A stretch of 64,000 nt of DNA from Patiria pectinifera (Eukaryota; Echinodermata; Asteroidea; Valvatida; Asterinidae): NCBI GenBank assembly GCA_029964075.1, contig CM057140.1:11736643-11800642 (forward strand), given 5' to 3'. The translations under genes were made by a program, and so were the position numbers. The notes under the pieces were generated by a model, which had not been told where the DNA came from, did not search any database, and was given only the letters and a program-made list of their open reading frames with translations. This document shows, piece by piece, positions 1 to 10,988 of this stretch (positions are counted from its first letter, which is position 1; each line of letters begins with the position of its first letter).

Positions 1-1112
1 GTTTTTGATTTACACATATTTTTTACATTTGCTGTTTGATTTTTTAAGTTTGATTTTTATTTCTTTTTTGTATTCTTTTGTGGTTTTTATTTTTGGAAGT
101 AGGCCTATGTTATAATTCATTTTTACTATATTCTACCCAAATATTTTGATTGCCCACCCGATTTTAGTTAGTTTATATATACATATTCCTGTTTTAATAT
201 TTTAAAGCGATTGTGGATTTTATATGGGTTATGTGACCTTTTCCACAACCCCCGACAGAAATGTCGAAGTAAATAAATATATAATATATAATATATTTCG
301 TGTATATGACATGTGGCATGATCGTTCCTATAAGATTTCTGGGCAGTGAAAGTACAAAGGCTCACTTTTCAATCATCCCTTTAACCAATGGTTCTTTAAT
401 GGCTGGCTGTCACCCCATACAAAACATACAAATCTGGGACGCACAAAGCCACAAACCTATAAACCAGTAAGTATTTTAAAGTATTAATGTTTTAAACAAA
501 AACAACTTCAAACCCAAAAGTAAGAATTTCAAATTGTTAATATTAAAACGAAAACAAGGTCAATGTTAAACTCTAACTACGAAGAAGTAATTTTGTAAAA
601 CCGTGGAAAAAAACCCACACACACAAAGTCTCAAAAGTGTAATGAAATAAAACCGCGAAATCACCTAAAAAACCTGACAACTCGAAAGTAAACTGTTAAA
701 ACACATCAACGAAACTGTAAAAGTCACAACCAACGGTATACCAACCAATACAGGAATAGGCTTCGTGTTCAAGAAAAACTAAAGGCCACGTGACACCAAT
801 GTGTGCTTTTAACATGCAATGGCATTGCATTGGGCAACAGTAAACATTATTTATACTTTTAAACACAATTGTGTTTTTTTATATATTAAAACAATGCACT
901 CGGAATATTAACGACAGTAGGGCAATAACTAGAGCGTTATCCGCCCACTGTACTCCTGCTACAAAAGCTTGCAAAAACATGTCTAACATAAAAATCACTG
1001 AGTGTTAGAAGCCATTTTCTAACCATTTCCCCAATTAATCACCTTAACCACTTCGCCATGTAAAAAAAAAAAGAAACTCCGGAACTTTGATGGGTTATCA
1101 TGACTTGGCAAT

Positions 1113-1134
1113 GCATTCGTTCAAAGGCACCAAC
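1113..1134. repeat. 22-bp direct repeat of the terminal coding exon
   Basis: The 22 bases at 1113-1134 are identical to 1317-1338, which lie inside the last coding exon of the methyltransferase gene on the minus strand. The copy lies just beyond the stop codon at 1305-1307. It looks like a short local duplication of exon sequence into the 3' flank. Confidence 0.7.
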
Positions 1135-1154
1135 GCACGCTGCGCCATCACTGA

Positions 1155-1198
1155 GGATAGGTTTTGTCATTTAAATAAATAGGGAACAAAACCTATCC
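1155..1198. repeat. Small perfect inverted repeat (hairpin)
   Basis: GGATAGGTTTTGT at 1155-1167 is the exact reverse complement of 1186-1198, with an AT-rich loop of 18 bases. It lies about 110 bases beyond the methyltransferase stop codon. It may be a small fold-back repeat or a 3'-UTR hairpin; function is unknown. Confidence 0.6.
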
Positions 1199-1304
1199 AC
1201 TGCTGTGACGTCAGAGACAAGGGGTCTTAGCTTCTCTGTGTATACCCATTGCTTGCCCTCCGCCCAGTAGGGCGTTGCTGATGTCACATTATGATGTACT
1301 ATCG

Positions 1305-4300
1305 TTACCCAGCGACGCATTCGTTCAAAGGCACCAACTTGAAGCCGGAGGTTTCCACCAGGTAGTCCATCATGAAGACAGAGTTCATATAGGTGTCTGG
1401 TAAGTCTGTGTCTATTGTTAGGACGCCCCCTTCGTTCTTGACGAGCGCGTCGTGGATCAACCGCAGGGCCTTGGGCACGCGCTCTACGTCACGGTTTCTG
1501 TAGTAGTTCTTCACCGTAAGTTGCCCTACAGAGCCTGAAGAGAAAAAAAACACATAGTAGAGTCAAACATGAACAACTACGAACAGGTGCATCCAATCAG
1601 ATTCAAATGAGTAAACAAACAAACAAACTTAAACTTGTTTATTAAGATGGTATGATATCAACTAGATCATCTCAGAGGTAAACCAATAACTTGATGTCTC
1701 GCATTCGGCAGTAGACCGTTTGCACTGCAGCCACATGCGAGGTGTGTGCTTTTGTTCAAGAGATGAGCATGAGTCTAGATCTCCTGCAAATTTATTGTTT
1801 TTAACAAAACACACTTTAAAGATGGAGGCTGATTGCAATCGGTCTGTATTGCTGTTAGATTTTGTCGGATTTGGGATTATAGATGGGAACAGGAGAATAA
1901 AGAACAAAGTTTTCCAAAAAAGTTACCCGAATTTGGAAATTCTCGAGTTAAGCCTAAAGAGGGAGGTCTGGACTGTACAGAAACAAAACTCGTTGGGTGA
2001 TTAACAAAATAGATTCCATTGGTCTCTTTAATTTTAATTACCATTTTTTGCAGGAAATTCTACGACGGGCTTAATAATCCTCAGCCCCCTTGCAGCAGCT
2101 TGTGCTTTGATTGTGGGAATAATATCCCTCACCACCGACGGCAGATAGTAAGAAGTCGTGATCCCAATCTCCTCCAGACGCAAGATGCTACTGATCAGAC
2201 CCATACGGACCCAGTTACCGGGCATCATCTCCAAGTGACCCGGCGGATTGTAGCCGTCCTCCCGTATGGCAATGTTGAAGTGCTGGGCCCAGGACTTGAC
2301 TGTCTCGGGGAAGATATGAACGAAGTCGCCATAGACAAACAGCGTGGTGGGAACCAGGGGTTTGTGGGCCGCTAGAGTGGCCACCACCCGGTGTGCACGC
2401 TTGAAGTTCATGCCGACTGCGACAGTGACGGCCACTGAGCCGCTCTCGCAACTCGAGTAGATCTCGCCAGGTTTGCCAGGGGTGTCTGCTGGGACCTAAA
2501 CGCAAGATGATAGAAAAAGAAGGAAACTGAGGATGACAAAATATATCTAAGTTTTACCTACTAAAATTTAACCCTTATAACCCTGCATTCTTAAAGAATG
2601 CTAGACATCTCTCTGATGGACCGGATACGGCTTCCAGACGTTCGAGCTAAAATTAGAGAATCAAAAACTTGCTCACTAAAAAAAAAGGACCAAGTTGAGG
2701 TGATGGGGCCACTCTGACAGAGTGAATGATAATGAAGAGATTGACAAGGAGGCATACAGACTGGCAGCCACAAAACAGCCAGAGCAGAAGAGGAAGACCA
2801 AAGAAGTGGTGGAGATACGAGCTGGCACACTACAAAGAAGATTGGTAACACCGGGCCAGAGATAAGAAAATGTGGAAGACCTTGGAGGGGTGATATGTTT
2901 TGCAGCGGACTGCTATATCCTAACTGCACTCTAAAAAAACAAAAAACCGTTGTCAGATTGACACGGAATCCGGCTTCTGTTTATAGCCTAAAACTTTTCA
3001 GGGTAAAAAATGTCACTTTTGCGGTTCAAAATGACACTTGTCAGTACATTTACAGACGATCATTTTGATACCAAATTTGTCATTTTGACCCAGAAAAGTG
3101 TCACTGGTGACCAGAACAGAATTAAGCCAAACAGAATCGAATTCCTGGTGCCATCTGGCCAGTGACTTTCTGACGTAATCGCTCCCTAGATTGTCCATAC
3201 CTTGATCGGGTTCATTCGATCGATATCACCGTATGTTCTTGTCTCCCCGACCCATTTGATCATCGTGAAGCCCGCCCTCTGGATGTCCACGCGTATCTGA
3301 TGCTTGCCCTGCGACGACCAGCCCGTTGGTTGACCGTCGTGATATTCGCCATAGTATCTGTCCGATAAAAAAAGCAACCAATGAGGCTTCGTTTTTTTGC
3401 AACTTAGTCGAAATTTGGTTAGCCACGTTTGTAACAAGCTATCTAAAAAAACACCTCATCTCATTTACAAAGAGAATGTGTAAGCCGACGTTCAAATATT
3501 CTTACTTGTCGATGTAGGCAAATGCTTTGTCGTCTATCATCTTCCGTAGGATGTTGAATTCGGCGCCCTCAACGTCTAGTTTTAGGATTACGTAATCGTC
3601 CACTGAAAAGTTCTCGATGATCCATTTTGAAAGGTCGACGACCGGAATTGTCTTTCGATATGACAGCTTTCGAGAACCACCTGTCAGATAATATTCATGT
3701 TTTCAAAGTAAAATCATGTGTTTTCCCAATACTTGAGCCCTGGACTGCCGCACCGTATACATTTTTGTTTTACCAGTGTAGGCCTATTAAAGTAATTCAC
3801 ACATCAAAAAACAAAACTCTATATGTTTGTAATTTTGACCTTTATAGGTAGGTTTTTTTTATGTTCGGACCAAAATCAAGCCACTACTTGTCAATGCCTC
3901 CTGTGTCAAGTATGATAGAAGTAATTGTAATTGAATTGTTTCAAGGGTATTAGACGTATAATCACCTGTTACATTATCTTTCAGTTCTCTTTCGGATACG
4001 AAGAGCGAGCCTCCTCCCCACTGCATGTCTTTGCCGTGATTCTTTCCCTTTTTGGGTCCCCAAACCATCTCCGAAAAAGCTGTCATGTTTCCTGCAACAA
4101 CAAAGAAAAGCAGCAAGTTTGTTGTGAGTTTGTTATTTAGTTGCTACCGTGTTCGAAGAGTATGGATCTAAATCCCCAGATATTTCCAAGGCATGTACCG
4201 CGATTTTAATCAACATCACATCATCACACAAGCTTGATCCCATACGTACCATCCTTGCCCGCTACGCCAACAGGGCAGTGTAGATGATGTTTGTCGTACG

Positions 4301-5200
4301 GGCTGAAGTACGGCGACAGCCGGTCGTCAATTTCGAACGAGTGGATGGTGAAATCTCTTCCCCCGGGGTAGGTCTCTCTGAACAGCAGGACCGTGGAGGC
4401 CACGTTAGCACCGCAGTCCAGCAGGATTTTCCTGGGTGATGATCGTGACGCGGGCTGGCCTACCTTTGGCTCTGGCTCCTCCTTGCTTCCGTCTTGAAAG
4501 TTCCTTAGTGGTGAAAACTGATGGGAAGGCCTGTTGTAAATCAAGTCAAAGCAATCTTTCGTCACACTAGCTTTACCTGCACTGATCCGTTAACTTAGCC
4601 CTCGTAGGCATCTTCAATCATATATTTGTATAAAACGATTAAATAGGTTTTAGCATATATCCCCAAAAATGTAGCACAGATAAACCCACGAGTCATAAAA
4701 GCAAGAAGATTAATTGAAATACGATAAAAAATTTACGGTAGCACCATGTGACACATCTCGGTTTTGAGTTTGTGAGGTTCGGAAAGGAACCGGGGGAAAC
4801 TCAACGTTTTGGACAGTATGCCCGTCGTCAGAGATTAAAAAACATTTGTAGTCAACGTTTTTCAAGCAGTGACGTAACTTAAGGAACCACGGGGAACCGT
4901 GTCCCTCCACGGTCGAAGCCTGTTTGCCCACCCCACTCAGAATTTGAAGGAATACAGAAATGAAACTTCCAGATGATGACATCAGAACTGATGCCTCCCT
5001 GCATACTGGACCTCACGCCACTGTACCAAAGGCCAGCAGCAATACCATACTCACCACACGGGGCGATTTGTCTGCAGACTCTTCCTCATTTCACAGCGAC
5101 TGAGATCATTGCGGGAACCGCCCAATAAAATGGACGGTACAAGACCAAGGAAGAAACCCATGGCAAATCCCAGGAATGCTGAACGGTTGATCGGCCGCAT
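1305..5200 (-). CDS. Membrane-anchored FkbM-family methyltransferase (7 coding exons)
   Basis: Predicted 522-aa SAM-dependent methyltransferase of the FkbM (Methyltransf_21) type. Coding exons on the minus strand are 5200-5055, 4530-4250, 4091-3966, 3680-3506, 3357-3201, 2495-2042 and 1534-1305; every junction has GT-AG ends and matching phase. The ATG at 5200 follows an in-frame TAA 18 bases upstream. Residues 8-27 form a hydrophobic segment (FLGFAMGFFLGL), suggesting a type II anchor with the enzyme in the Golgi/ER lumen. The SAM-binding motif LLDCGAN ends at residue 91, and the family signature KLDVEGAE lies at about 218-225. A C-terminal region of some 200 aa (last two exons) follows the canonical domain; I do not recognise it. 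The intron between 3200 and 2496 holds an antisense LINE fragment. It is head-to-head with the receptor array. Substrate is not predictable. Confidence 0.85.
2740..2920 (+). pseudogene. Degraded LINE reverse-transcriptase C-terminal fragment
   Basis: From 2792 the plus strand reads GRPKKWWRYELAHYKEDW, then a stop, then HRARDKKMWKTLEG. This resembles the usual end of non-LTR retrotransposon ORF2 proteins (GRPxxRW, then W, then RA-DR-W-xLGEA). At least two in-frame stops show it is dead. It lies antisense inside a methyltransferase intron. The call rests on motif resemblance only. Confidence 0.5.
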
Positions 5201-6998
5201 AATAACTTGTCGGAGTTATGGAGATGAAGCGGCAATGGATGTTGGGCCTCGTGTACAAGTGAATGATTCTTACACGTTATGGCTCCTACTGTGAAAAAAA
5301 TATTTCTCAAACGAGCCAGCAAAAGATACTCTCACATCTACAATGATCTGTTGGCTCCTCTGATATGTCTGCAACACCACAGGGGAATCAGATACGATGT
5401 TCCACTAATACTTCTCCTCTATATGGTGGTTCGGTAAAACCACGCCTGTATTCTTGTGCGCCATGATTTACACTGTATATTTGTGATTTAGAGCACACAG
5501 ACTTGTTTAGCTTCCAAAACTGAATGCAACAAGAACGAACGCTGGGAGCATACGTTGCATGAAGCTATATAGAGAGCGAGTATAATGGGAATCTATTCAT
5601 GAGGCCAACACAAAAAAAAGTCGGTCTCTAGTCAGCGCGTGCGTCGATTTTTTTTCTTCAAATTTATCGCGGTAGCTACAACAGCGATCTCTATTGCCTC
5701 ACCACCTCAATTTTTTTTTTACCAAGGAGCACCAAGGACTGGGGAAATTGCACAAAGGCAAGTGATGGAGGACACCAAGGCAAATGATGGGGACACCAAT
5801 GCATATCAGGACACACACAAAAAACCGCGTCGCCACATCAATTCCGGAACTTTGGTCTGACGAGAGACCGACTATTATTTTTTTTGTGGCCTAGGCCTTA
5901 TTTGTCTCAGGTTCACGATCGCTCCGGTCAATGAATAATATGAAGTGGTTGTTAACGAATGAGTGAACGACAATAGTACGTTGTATAGGGAATGGAAATC
6001 GTGTATATTGTCCTCATTTTTTTTCTTTCTATCTGGTACACTTCATCGTCCGCGAAGTGTCGTGTGTGTTTTAACACGGCAGACCGTGGTAGAAAACTAC
6101 GAGTCAGTCCGTATTGGCAAAACGTCACGCAGTCTGATTCAGTACACAATGGGCCTCAAAACACAGAAACAACACAAACATGTAAGTCACAGGGTTCGAC
6201 CTTAACCTTTTTTGGTCACTAGCCAGCCGGGCTATTGAAACAGACTCTTAACTAGCCCGCGATTCATTTCAGCATAATATAAAAGTGATTTGCGAATAAC
6301 CTTCAACACGGGCGTCGCCGATAAAACGGGCAGAAATGAACGGCCAGATTTCCCTTAACATATTTCCCAAACTTCGGTAATTCGAAAAGTTGGGGATATT
6401 TTCTGGCACAAAGGGGCGCTGCTCAGTACGTAAAGGACTGCACACTGTCAGACTTAATATAGGTTTTCCGGGATGTTCATTCGCTTCTAAAAATCAGTCA
6501 TTCATTTCGTCTGAATTTGAGAATCGCTCTAAACACGCGTTTCATTTTCGCTACCAGAGCATTCGATTCCATTTCAATTCAATCAATTTAGTGATTCAGC
6601 AGCACCTTTCGTTTACGTCCAGGATTTAAAAAAGGAAGAAAAAAACACGAACTTAAAAGACATAGAATCTTTGATTCATATTTTAATTATTTATTGTCGA
6701 TGATGGATGTACAACCTGGGTATGCACATAATCAATTACAAGCATGCGCACTTCTATCATCAACAGCGCCATCATGTGGAAGAAGGTGTTCAACCCTTAA
6801 CCCCTGTCCCCAAAGCATCCACCCATTCGTCAAAATTGAATACAAAAGATGTTTTTTTTTTACATCGGGAACTCCCGCAACGAAACCCCTTGAACCGTGC
6901 GACATTTTATTGTTATTGAAATGTCCGTACCGGTACCGACGTGCGTGAAAAGTGTAAGTATTTATTTAAGGTGAAATATAATTATAACCATGGAACAA
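5201..6998. other. Divergent intergenic region between methyltransferase and receptor R1
   Basis: About 1.9 kb separate the two start codons. It contains a TIR element (5609-5888) and, from about 6690, sequence shared with the upstream regions of R2 (10.5-10.8 kb) and R3 (14.3-14.6 kb), so the receptor duplication unit begins here. No coding exon is convincing; small ORFs between 5950 and 6950 lack any recognisable domain. Confidence 0.55.
5609..5888. mobile_element. MITE-like element with terminal inverted repeats
   Basis: The left end (CACAAAAAAAAGTCGGTCTC) and the right end (GAGAGACCGAC, then a T-run and GTG at 5881-5888) are imperfect inverted repeats of about 27 bases. The 280-bp body has no meaningful ORF. 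A target-site duplication is not clear. Confidence 0.6.
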
Positions 6999-7017
6999 GG
7001 AAGTGAACTTTATAAAA
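6999..7017 (+). promoter_or_regulatory. R1 core promoter: GGAAGTG plus TATA box
   Basis: GGAAGTG (6999-7005) is followed by TATAAAA (7011-7017), about 127 bases before the R1 start codon. The pair recurs at the same distance in R2 and R3, which supports a real TATA promoter with transcription starting near 7040. GGAAGT is an ETS-type core. Confidence 0.65.
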
Positions 7018-7137
7018 CTGTTCACGTTACTGGTAATGGGAGAAAGAGCAAGCAGTCATTGGTGCTATATGCATGTAGTCGACAGTGAAGTAAGTATAAT
7101 GAAAGTATTGTCTTTCGGTGTCCTGGAAGATGTTAAG

Positions 7138-8900
7138 ATGACCGGAGAGAAATATGTCATCTTCTTACTCCTCACAATAACAACAGTGACAACATCTTTG
7201 AGAGTCAGTGCTCCGGGCACGGTGACCGTTCGGAGAGGGGAACCATTGCAGTTGTCATGTGACATCACACTTGAAGCTGGTGATGATATCAAGAAGGTTC
7301 AATGGAACCGAATGCAGGATTCGGGTTTAACAATCTACGGTGAAATCGATGTTTCAAACGGCTGTGGTTTGGAAGACCTGCCGTGCGTTGTTGGGAACAC
7401 TACTGACAATCGTGGAAAAGTGCAATACGAAAGAGGCATGTCTAACGATGCAACGTTGAAGCTTACAGTCGCTAAAAATCACCTTGAAGACAACACTGTG
7501 TTCCGTTGTGTTGTTTCTAGTGGAACATCGTTAACCATAGACCTAGCAAATGTACAGGTGAACATTAATTATTTTTCAAATGCAACCTACCCGAAGTGTT
7601 TCGTGTCTGAAACATCCGCATCGTCACCTTCCATTCTGTCATGCTCGTCTGAGTTCGCTCGACCAAGTGTTTCCCTTTCATGGACAACTGTGGTCAATTC
7701 AACAGACCTGACCCACGGAGGGACCACAGACGTTGCAGGCGATCAAGTCGAAAACAAGCTGCATTTAAACCAATCCTGGACCTTCACTAGGTACGTTTGT
7801 CACGTGACAAGCGAGGCCTTCCCTGGAATCGAAAGAAACTGCTCCGTCGATATCGGACCAACCGCCATCTCCACCGATCCTACATTAGTATCGGCAACAC
7901 ATGACTTACCTACCACGGATTCTTCTATGCCAACTCTCCACGTTACTGACTCAAGTCCAACAAAGTCAAACCCTTCCTCGTTTAGTACAGTTATAATTGC
8001 AGTATTGTCAGCTGCGGGTGGTGTGATCATCATTTTTGTTATCATCGTAATATGTCTCGTGCCGTCAAGGAGGAAGTCAAGAAGGTGGGAAGACAGAGGA
8101 ACGAACCTCCAACAACCCACTCCCGTCATACAAGGCAGTATCAGAGTCGTAGGACCAACCGATCGGGCACCACCACAGTCGGCACCCGAGGGCGTCTTCG
8201 TTGTGCAAACAGTCCGCTCAGAGCAACCGCCACCTCAGAGCATCTCACTGCAAACTCTACCCATCGATACAACGAACAGAATCAAGTCTTCACACCACTC
8301 CTACGAAACCAGAATAGGATGTACTGTAGCCGAACTGCACCCACGGGAACCAGACCAGAGACAGCAAAGCAATACCCCGGTGACCGGCCCCACGGTCGAT
8401 CGACTGCGGCCCCAGTATACGGAGGATGGATATACACAGTACATCGTGGAGGGTAACAACGGGAACCAGACTACATCCAATACAGACTACATGTCACTCT
8501 CAGCTTACGAAAAAGGTAATGACTGGTTCCTTTTCTCTTGTCTTAACAACAGTTCGTTTCGCTTGAAACTACAGTTAGGTCATGTACCAAATGGCAAGAG
8601 TGCAGTAAAGGCATCACAAATCAATTGTAAGTCACGAGTAAGTTGATGTTACAGATTAAAATATAAATGTTAAGCAATGAAATGGACACTGGAATGGAGC
8701 TTATGCGTAAATTGACTTTCTTAAAAGTCGGAGTAATCATCATCAAGTCGTGGGCACATTTTGAAACATCTTCCGTCGCATTATTCTAAATGTTCTTTCA
8801 CTCTACCTGAATCACAGAAGCTACAACAAATGGTTCTTGTTTATCTTTCACAGTCGGCAATGCAGCGCCGTTTGACTATGAACATCCCAACGGACAGTGA
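7138..8900 (+). CDS. Receptor R1: two-Ig transmembrane receptor, clade a, tail A
   Basis: Exon 1 7138-8515, exon 2 8854-8900 (phase 1 junction), 474 aa. The signal peptide is residues 1-20. Ig domain 1 has C41, W56 and C124, with an extra C76/C83 pair (GCGLEDLPC). Ig domain 2 has C154, C169, W182, C221 and C235. A Ser/Thr stalk precedes a helix at about 284-308 (GGVIIIFVIIVICLV) and a basic stop-transfer. The tail carries SYETRIG, QYTEDGYTQYIV, DYMSL and, across the splice, SAYEKV. The terminal exon reads VGNAAPFDYEHPNGQ, with F where paralogs have C. ATG 7138 is chosen because it aligns with R2 and R3; an in-frame ATG at 7036 would add 34 residues that are a fused copy of an upstream ORF. 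Function as a surface receptor is inferred. Confidence 0.85.
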
Positions 8901-9106
8901 GTTCTACATTTACCGGACCTCCGTGACCGGAGAAATTCTGACACAAAAGAAAGCTCCCCACTGAAAAGACAATGTCAGTGCCTCATCATCAGTCAGAACT
9001 TCACATTTATTTAAAAACTGCATGTGAACAGTGGAGTGTCCTGGCGCGGCTGGCGTTCTTTTGTATTCTTTAACTGTGAGGTTTTATTCACTTCTTGGAG
9101 TGACAC

Positions 9107-9444
9107 AAGGGCTGATCCAGAACACTATTTTGCGGATGGGGGCAAAAAAACCCCAATTTGGTCCCCCAAAATTTGGTCCAAAAAAAATGACGGCGTGGGG
9201 TAAGGGAAGCGCTTAAGGGCCCCGAAAACAACTTTGGATTCTAGATGCTCTGTAGTGCGATCTGAGGCAACTTCTGACCACTTTAACCAATTGGTTTGAG
9301 AAAAAAAAGATGGTGGTGTACGCAGTGCCTGCCTGAATTCCGACATCACTAAATACAATGGGGTTCGTTTTGTTTTTATTTTTTTTTGGGGGGGGGGGAC
9401 GGGGGCATGACCTCCGTTGCCCCCCCCCCGGATTCGCCCTAATA
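9107..9444. mobile_element. Non-autonomous element with 10-bp target duplication, copy 1
   Basis: The ends are inverted (AGGGCTGATCCAG at the left; CGGATTCGCCCT at the right) and the body carries long G and C runs. GGAGTGACAC flanks it at 9097-9106 and 9445-9454. A second copy sits at the same place in the next unit (12934-13280), so it inserted before that duplication. Its class is uncertain. Confidence 0.6.
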
Positions 9445-9899
9445 GGAGTGACACGCTTTTTTGCGAAAGTGTTATAATACACTTTTACCTTTCTCCTTGG
9501 CAGCCCTTAACCGTCTTTTTTGGTCCTGTTTGCTTGCTTGTTGTTGCCCCTTTAGTCATATCCTGTAGTTGTTTTCTTCAGTATTGTTTTTTTTTTACCG
9601 GATTGTATTTACTTTTTTTATATGTAAATTTACCTGAACAAAGTATCATCATTATGTTTATTGACCATTTACATGCTCCATTCTATTATAAACTGATGAC
9701 ACTGAAATACAGTGAGGCCACCACTATACACTGTACCACGTGATATGTATAGAATGTGTTCTAAGATCCTCTGTTCATTAGGTAAATGAGTTGGGATATG
9801 ATGATGTTTAAAAACACTGTGATTTCAACAAACCACATTCGTGCCAACAGTTTCAGAATGTAAGGGGGCCTATACCGAAATTGTGATGGTAAAAATGCT

Positions 9900-10045
9900 T
9901 TGATCTGGACTAGTTGTCTGATGGATTTACCACATGATTGTCTTGACTGGTCCGATTTATAGGTTTCGCTGTATATATCTGTATAAAACAATATAAGTGT
10001 TTGTATATGGATCATATTTGGAGGTTTAAACAAAACAGTAGTAAT
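9900..10045. repeat. Recurrent intergenic module, copy 1
   Basis: The segment from TGATCTGGACTAGTTG through TGTATAAAAC to GTAATTTTTACGG is shared, with divergence, by intergenic regions across the array. It is non-coding and contains a TATA-like TGTATAAAAC. Confidence 0.65.
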
Positions 10046-10388
10046 TTTTACGGTGAGTAGACATACTTGTTAAAACAAATCACTCTTTTCCAAACAATAA
10101 AGACGAATGAGCGCGTCGTCAACCTCTCAATTATCTATGGCCTGTCAATCAATTAAGCCGAAATGTGCTGACCGTTTTTTAAGCAGTTGATTGAGTCACC
10201 AAGTACAGTAACTGTCAAAGACACTCGGTGATGTGGAAAATTAACTGGCATCATGTGCTGTTGATCAAATGATTTTGCGCCCTTGATATTTCAATGACTG
10301 CGACATTGAAACGTAAATTTTGATTTTAGTCTTGTATTTAACAAATTATCCAAGGAGTTAAAATTAAAGGGAAAGAAACAAAACACAG

Positions 10389-10503
10389 AATCCAAGCCAC
10401 TGTTGAATTCTTGTTTTTGTTTTTGCTTTTTCCCCTGTAACTAAGAATCCAAGCCACTGTTGAATTTTTTGTTTTTGTTTTTGCTTTTTCCCCTGTAACT
10501 AAG
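10389..10503. repeat. Two-copy tandem repeat, 57-58 bp unit
   Basis: AATCCAAGCCACTGTTGAAT begins at 10389 and again at 10446, each followed by a TTTTTG-rich tract and CCCCTGTAACTAAG. The R3 upstream region has one copy (from about 14230), so this is a recent local duplication. Confidence 0.8.
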
Positions 10504-10857
10504 TGGATATAACGCCTGCTGTATACATTAATTTTATGAGCACGCGCGCTTCGAACATGAACAGGACCACCGTGTGGGAGGTGTCCAACCTTTAACCCCG
10601 CCCCAAAAGCACCCCCCCCCCCCCTGTTCGTCCAAAAAACTTTACGCCAGTAAACACAACAAAACAGTTTTTGTATATCGGGAATTCCTACATAGTGCGC
10701 AAGAAACCCCTTGAACATATACATGTATCGTAATGGGACTAGTCTTGCCATACCTTATTGTTAACCAAATTTCAAATCCGTACCGAAGTGCGTGCATCAA
10801 AAGTCTCAGTATTTATTGGAGGTGAAATATAATACAACCGTGGAACAAGGAAGTGAA

Positions 10858-10868
10858 CTTTATAAAAA
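10858..10868 (+). promoter_or_regulatory. R2 core promoter TATA box
   Basis: TATAAAAA at 10861-10868 follows AAGGAAGTGAACTT and lies 128 bases before the R2 start codon, the same position as in R1 and R3. Confidence 0.65.
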
Positions 10869-10887
10869 CACGTTCACGTTACTGGTA

Positions 10888-10929
10888 ATGGGAAAAGAGC
10901 AAGCAGTCATTTGTGTTGTATGCATGTAG
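10888..10929 (+). CDS. Short upstream ORF in the R2 leader
   Basis: A 13-codon ORF (MGKEQAVICVVCM, stop at 10927-10929) lies between the TATA box and the R2 start codon. The same ORF is intact upstream of R3 (14678-14719), but in R1 an indel joins it in frame to the receptor. It could act as a leader ORF limiting translation if transcription starts upstream of 10888. Confidence 0.4.
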   Translation: MGKEQAVICVVCM

Positions 10930-10988
10930 TCGACAGTGAAGTACGTTAAACGAACATATTCTCGTTCCGTGTCCTGGAAGAGGTTAAA

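Larger units (their letters stand above)
1..1304. other. 3' flank of the methyltransferase gene, no gene seen
   Basis: AT-rich sequence without a convincing coding exon. The first 600 bases are T-rich and contain only short shadow ORFs. Two small structures near the gene are listed separately: a 13-bp inverted repeat at 1155-1198 and a 22-bp direct repeat of the gene's last coding exon at 1113-1134. Confidence 0.6.
8901..10857. other. Intergenic region R1-R2
   Basis: No gene seen. It contains the R1 3' flank, an inserted element (9107-9444), the recurrent intergenic module (9900-10045), a 57-bp tandem duplication (10389-10503) and the R2 upstream region. Almost all of it aligns with the R2-R3 interval, so it belongs to one duplicated unit. 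Confidence 0.7.

Noticed and set aside
2019..2505. Plus-strand 118-aa and minus-strand 96-aa ORFs over the methyltransferase exon
   Set aside because: Shadows of the real exon 2042-2495, which has matching splice phases and continues the family protein.
7003..7137. Upstream start (GTG at 7003) for R1
   Set aside because: Not an ATG, overlaps the TATA region, and paralogs R2/R3 start at the equivalent of 7138.
8052..8456. 134-aa ORF in another frame of the R1 tail, with counterparts in R4, R6-R8 and R11
   Set aside because: It recurs only because tail-A DNA is conserved; lacks its own start context and ends inside the tail.
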